This document shows positions 6,134-13,219 of a DNA stretch of 14,829 bases, one piece after another. The stretch spans positions 1 to 14,829 of the forward strand of contig CAJTZQ010000079.1 of NCBI GenBank assembly GCA_910583795.1, given 5' to 3'. This stretch comes from an uncultured Muribaculaceae bacterium. Lineage in GTDB: Bacteria; Bacteroidota; Bacteroidia; Bacteroidales; Muribaculaceae. The notes under the pieces were generated by a model. That model was not told the origin of the DNA, did not search any database, and worked only from the letters and a program-made list of their open reading frames with translations. Each line of letters starts with the position of its first letter. Positions within the stretch are counted from its first letter, which is position 1. Position numbers and translations under genes: made by a program.

Positions 6134-6835
6134 ATGATACCTGACATTTTATTCATCAAAGATTCTTTCACTCATTTTAATTCACTTATTTTCAGAGAAG
6201 AACTACCGGAACCACGTTTTGTTCTAACTCGCGCACGCACGTTCAGGGGAAAGCTCTGCTACCGTGTGTCGCATTCTTTCATGCGCAAGAAATATGATGA
6301 TTTCGAAATGCGGATCAGCACCGGGTTCGATCTTCCCCGCGCAGAATGGGAAGACGTGGTGATCCACGAAATGATCCATCTTTTCATAGTGACAAAAAGG
6401 ATAAACGACTCATCATCTCACGGACCGGCATTCCGCAAAATAATGACCGATATCAACCGCATCCACGGCAGAAAAATTGTAGTTTCAACCCGCGCCACCG
6501 AAGAACAGCTTGATGCCGACAAAAGAATACGCGGACATTACCTATGCCTTGCAAAATTTAATGACGGACGCCTTGGAGTGGCGCCCGTCACTAAAACCCG
6601 TATATTTTCCCTTTGGAACGATTTTCAAAAATTTCCCAATGTGGTTTCCATTAAATGGATAGGATCTACCGACCCCTGGTTCAACCGGTTTCCCCGAGTG
6701 ATGAAAGCGAAGCTCTACGTGGCAAAGAGAGAGGAAGTGATGCCACACCTGAAAGGTGCCGTATTGCTTGAACAATCGGGGAACACCATACGCGCCGTCA
6801 GCAAACGCTGCTACCCGGACGAACTTCTCCCGTAG
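6134..6835 (+). CDS. SprT-like zinc metalloprotease domain protein
   Basis: A 233-residue protein with a SprT-like domain. The zinc site is HEMIH (His78, Glu79, His82), with the third ligand probably His96 in SSHGPAF, a spacing normal for this family. The N-terminal FNSLIFREELPEPRF resembles the segment that precedes the active site in SprT/Spartan proteins. There is no signal peptide, so it is cytoplasmic. Eukaryotic Spartan cleaves DNA-protein crosslinks; the role of bacterial SprT-like proteins is poorly known, and repair is only an inference here. The residues after 120 have no motif I recognise and lack the Cys zinc ribbon of some relatives. Its 3' end overlaps the convergent metG gene by 38 bases. 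Confidence 0.85.
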   Translation: MIPDILFIKDSFTHFNSLIFREELPEPRFVLTRARTFRGKLCYRVSHSFMRKKYDDFEMRISTGFDLPRAEWEDVVIHEMIHLFIVTKRINDSSSHGPAFRKIMTDINRIHGRKIVVSTRATEEQLDADKRIRGHYLCLAKFNDGRLGVAPVTKTRIFSLWNDFQKFPNVVSIKWIGSTDPWFNRFPRVMKAKLYVAKREEVMPHLKGAVLLEQSGNTIRAVSKRCYPDELLP

Positions 6836-8837
6836 GACCGACCACCACGAGACGCCCGTCGGCATCCTGGGCGCTGAGGATCATACCCTGCGATTCCACG
6901 CCCTTGAGTTTGCGCGGAGCAAAGTTGGCGATAAAGCAAACTTCCTTGCCCACAAGATCCTCAGGCTGATAATATTTGGCGATACCGCTCACGATTGTGC
7001 GCCCGCCCATGCCGTCGTCGATCTTGAATTTGAGAAGCTTGTCAGCCTTGGGCACTTTCTCACATTCGAGCACCTTGCCCACACGGATATCCATCTTCTC
7101 AAACGTGGGAAAATCAACCTCAGCCTTGACCTCATCCGGTTTCCATTGCTCAAGAAGATTCTTCTGCTTGGCATCGTTGAGTTTCTTCACCTGAGCCTCA
7201 ACCACGCTGTCTTCAACCTTCTCAAACAGGAGCTCCGGTTTGCCGATCTCGACTCCGTCGGCAATAAGATCGAATCTACCCGCCATATCCCACTTGAGAT
7301 CTTTCATGCGGAGCTGTTCTGCAAGTTTTGCCGACATAAACGGGGTGAACGGTTCGAAAACCACAGCAAGGTTGGCACAGATCTGAAGTGCGACGTTAAG
7401 GATAGTTGCCGTGCGTGCCGGATCAGTCTTGATAAGTTTCCAGGGCTCAGAATCGGCAAGATATTTATTGCCGATACGCGCCACATTCATGGCATCTTTC
7501 AAAGCCTCGCGGAATTTGAAATGGTCGAGATTGTCTGACAAAGCAGAGATAGACGCCCTGACCTCATCCATAGCGGCATTGTCGGCATCAGAGAATTCTC
7601 CCGCCGCAGGCACCATTCCTCCATAATACTTATGCACAAGCACAGTGGCACGGTTCACAAAGTTGCCAAGGATAGCCACAAGTTCATTGTTATTGCGAGC
7701 CTGGAAATCTTTCCAGGTGAAGTTGTTGTCTTTCGCCTCCGGAGCGTTTGCCGTCAGGACATAGCGGAGCACGTCTTGCTTGCCGGGAAGCTCGCGGAGA
7801 TATTCATGGAGCCATACAGCCCAGTTGCGCGATGTAGATATCTTGTCGTCTTCAAGATTGAGGAACTCGTTTGCCGGGACGTTGTCGGGAAGGTTGTAGC
7901 CACCGTGTGCCATGAGCATTGCCGGGAAGACGATGCAATGGAACACGATATTGTCTTTACCAATAAAGTGGAGCGTACGTGTTTCAGGATCTTTCCACCA
8001 TTTTTCCCAGTTCTCGGGATCAGCGTCTATCGTATTTGAGATATAGCCTATCGGAGCGTCAAACCATACGTAAAGCACTTTCCCCTCGGCGCCTTCCACA
8101 GGCACGGGGATACCCCATTTGAGGTCGCGGCTCACTGCACGGGGCTGAAGCCCCATGTCGAGCCAGGACTTACACTGCCCATAGACATTGGGACGCCATT
8201 CCTTATGGTCTTCAAGAATCCATTTACGGAGAGTAGGCTCCCATTTGTCGAGCGGGAGATACCAATGGGAAGTCTCCCTCATCACAGGCACGCTGCCGGA
8301 AAGAGTGGATTTCGGATTGATAAGATCGGTTGCATTCAATGACGTGCCGCATGCCTCGCATTGGTCGCCGTATGCACCGTCCTTGCCACAGTGAGGGCAT
8401 GTGCCTGTCACGTAACGGTCTGCAAGGAATTCCCCCGCCTCTTCGTCATAGAGCTGCATTGAAGTTTTCTCCACAAACTCCCCTTTATCATAAAGGGTGC
8501 GGAAGAAATCGGAAGCGGTCTTGCGGTGGGTTTCGGAGGTGGTCCTGCCATAGACATCGAACGAAATGCCGAGCTCTTCAAAAGAATCCTTTATAATCTT
8601 ATGGTAACGGTCAACGATATCCTGAGGGGTGACCCCTTCTTTCTTAGCCTTTATAGTGATGGGCACACCATGCTCGTCGCTGCCCCCTACAAACATGACC
8701 TCCTCGCCTTTAAGACGCAGATAACGGGCATAGATGTCGGCAGGCACATATACGCCTGCAAGATGGCCGATGTGGACCGGGCCATTGGCGTAAGGGAGCG
8801 CCGATGTGATAAGTGTGCGTTTAAATTTCTTCTCCAT
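6798..8837 (-). CDS. metG: Methionyl-tRNA synthetase
   Basis: Cytoplasmic class I synthetase that charges initiator and elongator tRNA-Met. The start at 8837 (MEKKFKRTLITSALPYANG) gives 679 residues; the in-frame ATG at 8864 lies at or before the predicted transcription start. The motif order is: HIGH at 22-25, a four-cysteine zinc knuckle (Cys147, 150, 160, 163; CPHC and CEAC), and the KMSKS loop as KISTS at 332-336, a variant I recall as usual in Bacteroidota. An anticodon-binding helical domain follows, then a C-terminal EMAPII/Arc1p-like tRNA-binding domain from about residue 575 (DIRVGKVLECEKVPKADKLL). The long form with this appended domain normally dimerises. It has its own exact promoter and overlaps sprT-like tail to tail. 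Confidence 0.97.
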   Translation of the reverse strand: MEKKFKRTLITSALPYANGPVHIGHLAGVYVPADIYARYLRLKGEEVMFVGGSDEHGVPITIKAKKEGVTPQDIVDRYHKIIKDSFEELGISFDVYGRTTSETHRKTASDFFRTLYDKGEFVEKTSMQLYDEEAGEFLADRYVTGTCPHCGKDGAYGDQCEACGTSLNATDLINPKSTLSGSVPVMRETSHWYLPLDKWEPTLRKWILEDHKEWRPNVYGQCKSWLDMGLQPRAVSRDLKWGIPVPVEGAEGKVLYVWFDAPIGYISNTIDADPENWEKWWKDPETRTLHFIGKDNIVFHCIVFPAMLMAHGGYNLPDNVPANEFLNLEDDKISTSRNWAVWLHEYLRELPGKQDVLRYVLTANAPEAKDNNFTWKDFQARNNNELVAILGNFVNRATVLVHKYYGGMVPAAGEFSDADNAAMDEVRASISALSDNLDHFKFREALKDAMNVARIGNKYLADSEPWKLIKTDPARTATILNVALQICANLAVVFEPFTPFMSAKLAEQLRMKDLKWDMAGRFDLIADGVEIGKPELLFEKVEDSVVEAQVKKLNDAKQKNLLEQWKPDEVKAEVDFPTFEKMDIRVGKVLECEKVPKADKLLKFKIDDGMGGRTIVSGIAKYYQPEDLVGKEVCFIANFAPRKLKGVESQGMILSAQDADGRLVVVGPTGEVRPGSSVC

Positions 8838-8861
8838 ATTGAATTCTATTGTTTTATAGCG

Positions 8862-8893
8862 CAAAATTACACAATCTCCCCAATATTCGCAAA
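8862..8893 (-). promoter_or_regulatory. metG promoter
   Basis: On the minus strand TTTG (8893-8890) and TAATTTTG (8869-8862) are 20 bp apart, an exact Bacteroidales match. Transcription should start near 8858, giving a leader of about 20 bases to the ATG at 8837. Confidence 0.8.
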
Positions 8894-8945
8894 AGCTATC
8901 TCAATCTTCTTTTACCAAAATTAATCATATTCACAATAAAATCAT

Positions 8946-8953
8946 TATCTTTG
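8946..8953 (+). promoter_or_regulatory. Possible -7 box for the GH20 gene
   Basis: TATCTTTG matches TAnnTTTG but no TTTG lies 19-21 bp upstream. If used, it gives a leader of about 210 bases containing the palindrome at 8969-8988 and the paired repeat arrays, so regulation by an activator or by leader structure is conceivable. Confidence 0.4.
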
Positions 8954-8968
8954 CCATATAAATAATCC

Positions 8969-8988
8969 AACTTTCGCAAGCGAAAGTT
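8969..8988. other. Perfect palindrome downstream of the GH20 -7 box
   Basis: AACTTTCGC-AA-GCGAAAGTT is a perfect 20-bp palindrome, folding as an 8-bp stem with a CAAG loop. It lies about 12 bases after the predicted transcription start. It could be an operator half-pair or an RNA hairpin at the 5' end of the leader; no T run follows. Confidence 0.55.
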
Positions 8989-9104
8989 GAGGGTTATGAG
9001 GTTATGAGGTTAAAAGGTTAATATCCAATTGTGGATAAATATCCGGCTTCCTTGAATATTATGTATAAGCCAAACCATTTAACCCCTTAACTTTCAACCC
9101 TTAA
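8985..9104. repeat. Inverted pair of 7/8-bp arrays in the GH20 leader
   Basis: Left arm (8985-9022): AGTTGAG, GGTTATG, AGGTTATG, AGGTTAAA, AGGTTAAT. Right arm (about 9073-9104) is made of AACC/TTAA-type units of the opposite sense. Positions 9006-9019 pair with 9073-9086 at 12 of 14 bases. Inside the loop, TATCC (9022-9026) pairs with GGATA (9033-9037). With the palindrome and promoter boxes this accounts for most of the 332-base gene-free stretch 8838-9169; positions 9105-9169 hold nothing I recognise. Confidence 0.55.
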
Positions 9105-9169
9105 GTGAGATTGCAAAACTTTAATAAACAAATTTTGGGTAACATCCCTTAACTCATACCGAAATTACC

Positions 9170-11401
9170 ATGATTCGAAAAATTTCCGGACTTTTTATTT
9201 TAGCTTCAGCACTCTGCGCAAGCTGTGCATCAAATTCAGATGCAACAAACCCTGCCGTGACCTGGGAAATCCTATCCCCGCAAGACGGCAACGAAAGTAA
9301 AGCAATCTGCCGCTTCACCGTGACAGGTCTTGATTCCATCTCAAGACTATGTTTCAACCAGCTTCCACGCGAAAAAAGAGTTATCTCCCAAGGAGACTCT
9401 ATCGTGGAAATCTGTGCCGGCTACTACTATCTGACCGCTCCGGAATTCGGCACCAAGGCAGATAATGCCGTCATAGAAATAGAATATGACGAACCGATAC
9501 GCACCGATGCATTCCTCCCGGAATCGTTTCACGCAATAACCCCGGGCGGAAGAATAATCCCCGTGGAATCCACAATCAAACCTCTTCTCGACGCCTCCAT
9601 AGAAAACAAGGAATGGACAAACTGGATCACTTCAGCCGACTCCATCTACCGACTGAACGAAAAACTTGCCACCGGGAAGAAACCGGGACCGTTCGACATC
9701 TCCCCGTCGTTTAAGAAAGTGACTCTGACCGATGGCGTTTTCAAAAGCGGATTGCCGGTGACCACAAGTGCCATCCGCCACGAAAACCCGGAGTATTACA
9801 AAATAACACTGACGCCTGAGAAAGCCCTTATCGAAGGGGCGTCCCCCCGGGCAATAAAGATGGCGCAACGCACGCTTGAGCGCCGGCTCCTCGAGCCCAA
9901 CGGCGGAGAAATCCCCTGCGCCGTTATAGAAGACTATCCCGACTATCCCTACAGAGCCCTTATGATAGATATAGCCCGCAATTTTTATAATCCGGAACAG
10001 ATGCGAAAAATCGTGGGGCTAATGGCAGACTACCGGCTAAACACCCTGCATTTCCATATCACGGACGACGAGGCATGGCGTCTTGAAATACCGGGACTCC
10101 CCGAACTTACGGAGGTTGGCTCCCGAAGAGGTTACACTCTCGACAGCAAAGATTTTCTCCCGGGAGTGTTCAACGGCGATGGAAATCCTGATTCAAAAGC
10201 CGGAACAGCCAACGGATATTTCTCTCGCGATGAGTTCATCTCATTCCTTAAATATTGCGATTCAATAGGCATATCAGTGATTCCCGAAGTGGAATCCCCG
10301 GGTCACGCACGTGCCGCAATCATGGCGATGAATGCCTACGAACGACGCACAGGCGACGCCACTTACCGTCTCACCGAACCCGGCGACACTTCCGTCTATA
10401 CTTCAGCACAGGATTATCACGACAACCTGATGAATCCGGCAATGCCCGGCACCTACGCGTTCATAGCCAAAATTGTCGACGAAATCGAGGCGATGTATCA
10501 TGAAGCAGGCGTCACACTCCCCGGTATCCACCTGGGAGGCGACGAAGTGCCCGAAGGGGCATGGGACGGCTCGCCAGCCGCAATGAAAATGGCAGCCGAG
10601 AGAGGAGTGACCGGAAAACATGGACTCCAAGGGGAGTTTGTGAAAAAAGTGGCACGCATCATGCGCGACAGAAGCATACCTATGTTGGGCTGGCAAGACA
10701 TATACACCGGATATGATGATGATTACCATCCTCAGGTGGCGCCGCAGGTAGGGGGTGTAAACTGCTGGGTAAGCCCTCTCGACCCTGAAAGGAACAATGC
10801 CATAAAAAGAGTAAAAGCCGGCTACCCTGTAATCCTTTCGAATGTAAACTATTTTTATATGGATATGCTCTACGCACCTCATCCCGAGGAGCGCGGACTT
10901 TATTGGGGAGGATTTGTGGATGAACTAAAAGCACTCGAGGGATATCCCGACATTCTCTGTCCCGACCAGGCAGGAGCAAAAGGAGAGATCATCGGTATCT
11001 CAGGACATCTGTGGGGAGAAACGTTGAGAAGCCTTGAAGGAGCGGAGACTCTTCTCTTCCCAAAATCTATCGCCCTCGCAGAAAGGGGCTGGAACGGCAA
11101 ACCCACATATACCCCTGAAGACTTCAGCATGATGATAGGTGAAAAAGAATTGCCACGTCTCAAGAGACTCGGCGTCACCGCCCATATGCGCGCACCGGGC
11201 ATCAAGATTGAAGGGGGCAAGATCTACATGAACTCCCCATATCCCGACGCAGAAATACATTACACACTCGACGGCTCAAAGCCGACCCCGGAATCGCCCG
11301 TCTACACTGAGCCGATACCGGTAGAGGAATGCAGTGCCGATATCCGAGCCATCATAACGAAAGACGGTTTCCAATCCGTCACAAGCCTATTGCAGAAATA
11401 A
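9170..11401 (+). CDS. Beta-N-acetylhexosaminidase, GH20 lipoprotein
   Basis: A 743-residue exo-hydrolase expected to remove terminal N-acetylglucosamine or N-acetylgalactosamine from glycans. The N-terminal signal ends in CASC (Cys19), a slightly unusual lipobox, so it is probably lipid-anchored. An N-terminal region (about 30-95, CFNQLPREKR) resembles the carbohydrate-binding-like CHB_HEX domain. A GH20b-type segment leads into the catalytic TIM barrel (about 258-640): YRALMIDIARNF, LHFHITDDEAWRLE, and the catalytic Asp458-Glu459 pair in HLGGDEV. Barrel tryptophans and tyrosine are also seen (GWQD at 507, YFYMDMLY at 561, LWGE at 614). The C-terminal 65 residues (IHYTLDGSKPT) match the chitobiase C-terminal domain. 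Order and size are typical, as in gut species that use mucin or host glycans. No transporter or SusC/D neighbours are present. Confidence 0.94.
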   Translation: MIRKISGLFILASALCASCASNSDATNPAVTWEILSPQDGNESKAICRFTVTGLDSISRLCFNQLPREKRVISQGDSIVEICAGYYYLTAPEFGTKADNAVIEIEYDEPIRTDAFLPESFHAITPGGRIIPVESTIKPLLDASIENKEWTNWITSADSIYRLNEKLATGKKPGPFDISPSFKKVTLTDGVFKSGLPVTTSAIRHENPEYYKITLTPEKALIEGASPRAIKMAQRTLERRLLEPNGGEIPCAVIEDYPDYPYRALMIDIARNFYNPEQMRKIVGLMADYRLNTLHFHITDDEAWRLEIPGLPELTEVGSRRGYTLDSKDFLPGVFNGDGNPDSKAGTANGYFSRDEFISFLKYCDSIGISVIPEVESPGHARAAIMAMNAYERRTGDATYRLTEPGDTSVYTSAQDYHDNLMNPAMPGTYAFIAKIVDEIEAMYHEAGVTLPGIHLGGDEVPEGAWDGSPAAMKMAAERGVTGKHGLQGEFVKKVARIMRDRSIPMLGWQDIYTGYDDDYHPQVAPQVGGVNCWVSPLDPERNNAIKRVKAGYPVILSNVNYFYMDMLYAPHPEERGLYWGGFVDELKALEGYPDILCPDQAGAKGEIIGISGHLWGETLRSLEGAETLLFPKSIALAERGWNGKPTYTPEDFSMMIGEKELPRLKRLGVTAHMRAPGIKIEGGKIYMNSPYPDAEIHYTLDGSKPTPESPVYTEPIPVEECSADIRAIITKDGFQSVTSLLQK

Positions 11402-11410
11402 CAACTGTAT

Positions 11411-11461
11411 TTAAGAGTATGTTTACTTTTAACATTATGCCAAAAGTGAACATACTCTAAA
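11411..11461. terminator. Long hairpin after the GH20 gene, probable terminator
   Basis: AGAGTATGTTTACTTTT (11414-11430) pairs with AAAAGTGAACATACTCT (11442-11458) over 17 bp with one G-U, around the 11-base loop AACATTATGCC. It begins 12 bases after the stop codon. A clean T run is lacking (the sequence continues AAAATATTTG), so it may equally be an intergenic palindrome or an mRNA-stabilising hairpin. Confidence 0.5.
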
Positions 11462-11475
11462 ATATTTGCTATTGT

Positions 11476-11507
11476 TTTGGTGCAAATTCAAAATAATTGT
11501 AAATTTG
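11476..11507 (+). promoter_or_regulatory. leuA promoter
   Basis: TTTG (11476-11479) and TAAATTTG (11500-11507) are 20 bp apart, an exact Bacteroidales match. Transcription should start near 11511-11514, leaving a leader of about 20 bases. That is too short for a leucine attenuator peptide. Confidence 0.82.
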
Positions 11508-11511
11508 CACC
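11479..11511. promoter_or_regulatory. Perfect inverted repeat over the leuA promoter (candidate operator)
   Basis: GGTGCAAATT (11479-11488) and AATTTGCACC (11502-11511) are perfect 10-bp inverted repeats separated by 13 bp. One arm begins at the last base of the -33 box and the other covers most of the -7 box up to the start site. A dimeric repressor bound here would block RNA polymerase. No regulator gene is adjacent. Confidence 0.5.
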
Positions 11512-11531
11512 TTAATATAAGTTTCTACAAT

Positions 11532-13025
11532 ATGAGCGATAGACTTTACATTTTTGACACCACCCTCCGCGACGGTGAACAGGTGCCCGGATGCCAGCTC
11601 AACACCGTGGAGAAAATCGAAGTGGCAAAAGCCCTCGAAGAACTCGGTGTGGACGTGATCGAGGCAGGTTTTCCCGTCTCATCTCCGGGAGATTTCAAAT
11701 CAGTTGAAGAAATCTCAAAGGCTGTGACATGGCCAACGATCTGCGCACTCACCCGTGCAGTCGAAAACGACATCCGCGTGGCTGCGGAAGCGCTTAAATA
11801 TGCCAAGCACAAACGTATACACACGGGCATCGGCACCTCCGACTCCCACATAAAATATAAATTCAACTCCACCCGCGAAGAAATTATCGAACGCGCGGTT
11901 AGAGCTGTGAAATATGCAAAAGGGTTTGTAGAAGACGTCCAGTTTTACGCTGAAGACGCAGGCAGGACCGACAATGAATATCTTGCCCGCGTGGTTCAGG
12001 CGGTGGTGAAAGCAGGCGCCACGGTCATCAATATCCCCGACACCACGGGCTATTGCCTCCCATGGGAATTCGAGCAGAAGATCCGCTATCTCATGGAGCA
12101 TGTCGACGGCATACACAACGTGACCATCGCCACACACTGCCACAATGACCTCGGGATGGCTACAGCAAACACCATCAGCGGCGTTATCGGCGGCGCCCGT
12201 CAGGCGGAAGTGACCATCAACGGCATAGGTGAACGTGCAGGCAACACCTCACTCGAAGAGGTGGTCATGACCCTTCGCTCCCACAAGGAACTGAACATCG
12301 ACACCAATATCAACGCTACAAAGATCACAGGCATCAGCCGTCTCGTGTCAAGCCTTATGAACATGCCGGTGCAGCCTAACAAGGCTATAGTGGGAAGAAA
12401 TGCATTCGCACACTCCAGCGGCATTCACCAGGACGGTGTGCTCAAGAATCGCGAAAGCTATGAGATCATCGACCCGAAAGACGTGGGAATCGACGAAAAT
12501 TCAATCGTACTGACCGCACGTTCAGGAAGAGCCGCGCTCAAACACCGTCTCCATGTGCTTGGGTGCGACCTCGAGAAAGATGCCCTCGACAAGGCATACG
12601 AAGCATTCCTCAAACTTGCCGACAAGAAGAAAGAGATCACAGACGACGACGTTCTGATGCTCGCCGGCGAACACCGCGAACAGCACCGCATCAAGCTCGA
12701 CTATCTGCAGGTGTCGTCAGGTGTGGGTATCAAGTCGGTGGCTTCCATCTGCCTTCTCATCGCAGGCGAACGTTTCGAAGCTTGCGCTTCAGGCAACGGT
12801 CCCGTAGACGCCGCGATCAACGCAATCAAGGTGATTATCCGCAGACAGATGCTTGTAAAGGAATTCCTTATCCAAGCGATCAATAAGGGAAGCAACGATA
12901 TCGGCAAGGTACACATCACTGTGGAATATGACAACCAGCATTATTACGGCTTCTCGGCAAACACCGATATAATCGCAGCTTCAGCGGAAGCCTTTATCGA
13001 CGCTATAAACAAATTTCCTCAATAA
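11532..13025 (+). CDS. leuA: 2-isopropylmalate synthase
   Basis: Catalyses condensation of acetyl-CoA with 2-oxoisovalerate, the first committed step of leucine biosynthesis, in the cytoplasm. The start is ATG 11532 (MSDRLYIFDTTLRDGEQ), 20 bases past the predicted transcription start; the in-frame ATG at 11466 lies upstream of the promoter. The 497-residue protein has the HMGL-like TIM barrel with DTTLRDGEQ (9-17), metal ligands HCHND (202-206), GIGERAGN (231-238) and the linker signature SGIHQDGVLKNRESYEI (296-312), which favours LeuA over citramalate or homocitrate synthase. The C-terminal LeuA dimer domain (about 375-490, GNGPVDAAINAI) is the leucine-feedback region. leuB, leuC and leuD are not next to it; it stands alone between two glycosidase genes. 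Confidence 0.93.
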   Translation: MSDRLYIFDTTLRDGEQVPGCQLNTVEKIEVAKALEELGVDVIEAGFPVSSPGDFKSVEEISKAVTWPTICALTRAVENDIRVAAEALKYAKHKRIHTGIGTSDSHIKYKFNSTREEIIERAVRAVKYAKGFVEDVQFYAEDAGRTDNEYLARVVQAVVKAGATVINIPDTTGYCLPWEFEQKIRYLMEHVDGIHNVTIATHCHNDLGMATANTISGVIGGARQAEVTINGIGERAGNTSLEEVVMTLRSHKELNIDTNINATKITGISRLVSSLMNMPVQPNKAIVGRNAFAHSSGIHQDGVLKNRESYEIIDPKDVGIDENSIVLTARSGRAALKHRLHVLGCDLEKDALDKAYEAFLKLADKKKEITDDDVLMLAGEHREQHRIKLDYLQVSSGVGIKSVASICLLIAGERFEACASGNGPVDAAINAIKVIIRRQMLVKEFLIQAINKGSNDIGKVHITVEYDNQHYYGFSANTDIIAASAEAFIDAINKFPQ

Positions 13026-13047
13026 TATTGTCCCTGACAATATTATT
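13021..13047 (+). terminator. Perfect hairpin containing the leuA stop codon
   Basis: AATAATATTGTC (13021-13032) and GACAATATTATT (13036-13047) form a perfect 12-bp stem with a 3-base loop, and the TAA stop (13023-13025) is inside it. It is AT-rich and lacks a following T run, so by itself it is a weak terminator; it may protect the mRNA end. Confidence 0.4.
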
Positions 13048-13078
13048 GGGTTAACATTTGGTTAATGATCACTATTGG

Positions 13079-13114
13079 AGTCAGACTGCCGGGAGGCAGC
13101 CTGACTTTTATTTT
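13079..13114 (+). terminator. Rho-independent terminator of leuA
   Basis: AGTCAGACTGCC (13079-13090) pairs with GGCAGCCTGACT (13095-13106) with one A-C mismatch and a GGGA loop. A TTTTATTTT run follows, present only on the plus strand. It cleanly separates leuA from the GH13 promoter 16 bases later. Confidence 0.85.
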
Positions 13115-13129
13115 AACGTATTCAAATAT

Positions 13130-13160
13130 TTTGCTCATACCGAATTATTTATTACCTTTG
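13130..13160 (+). promoter_or_regulatory. Promoter of the GH13 gene
   Basis: TTTG (13130-13133) and TACCTTTG (13153-13160) are 19 bp apart, within the accepted spacing. Transcription should start near 13164, giving a leader of about 56 bases to the ATG at 13220. This rules out the longer ORF that begins at 13058. Confidence 0.78.
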
Positions 13161-13219
13161 TGTCGGGCTTAGCTCCATATCTGAATTTCATTAACTCACA
13201 ATATAAATTCTTACATCTC

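Noticed and set aside
6756..7538. A 260-codon plus-strand open frame opposite metG
   Set aside because: It is antisense to the well-conserved MetRS C-terminal half and has no promoter or family motif.
8838..8864. An N-terminal extension of MetRS from ATG 8864
   Set aside because: That ATG falls beside the -7 box, before the predicted transcription start, and the family N-terminus begins at 8837.
11466..11531. An N-terminal extension of LeuA from ATG 11466
   Set aside because: It would cover the promoter and operator-like repeat; the conserved LeuA N-terminus begins at 11532.
13058..13219. An N-terminal extension of the GH13 protein from ATG 13058
   Set aside because: It spans the leuA terminator and the GH13 promoter and would bury the lipoprotein signal peptide.
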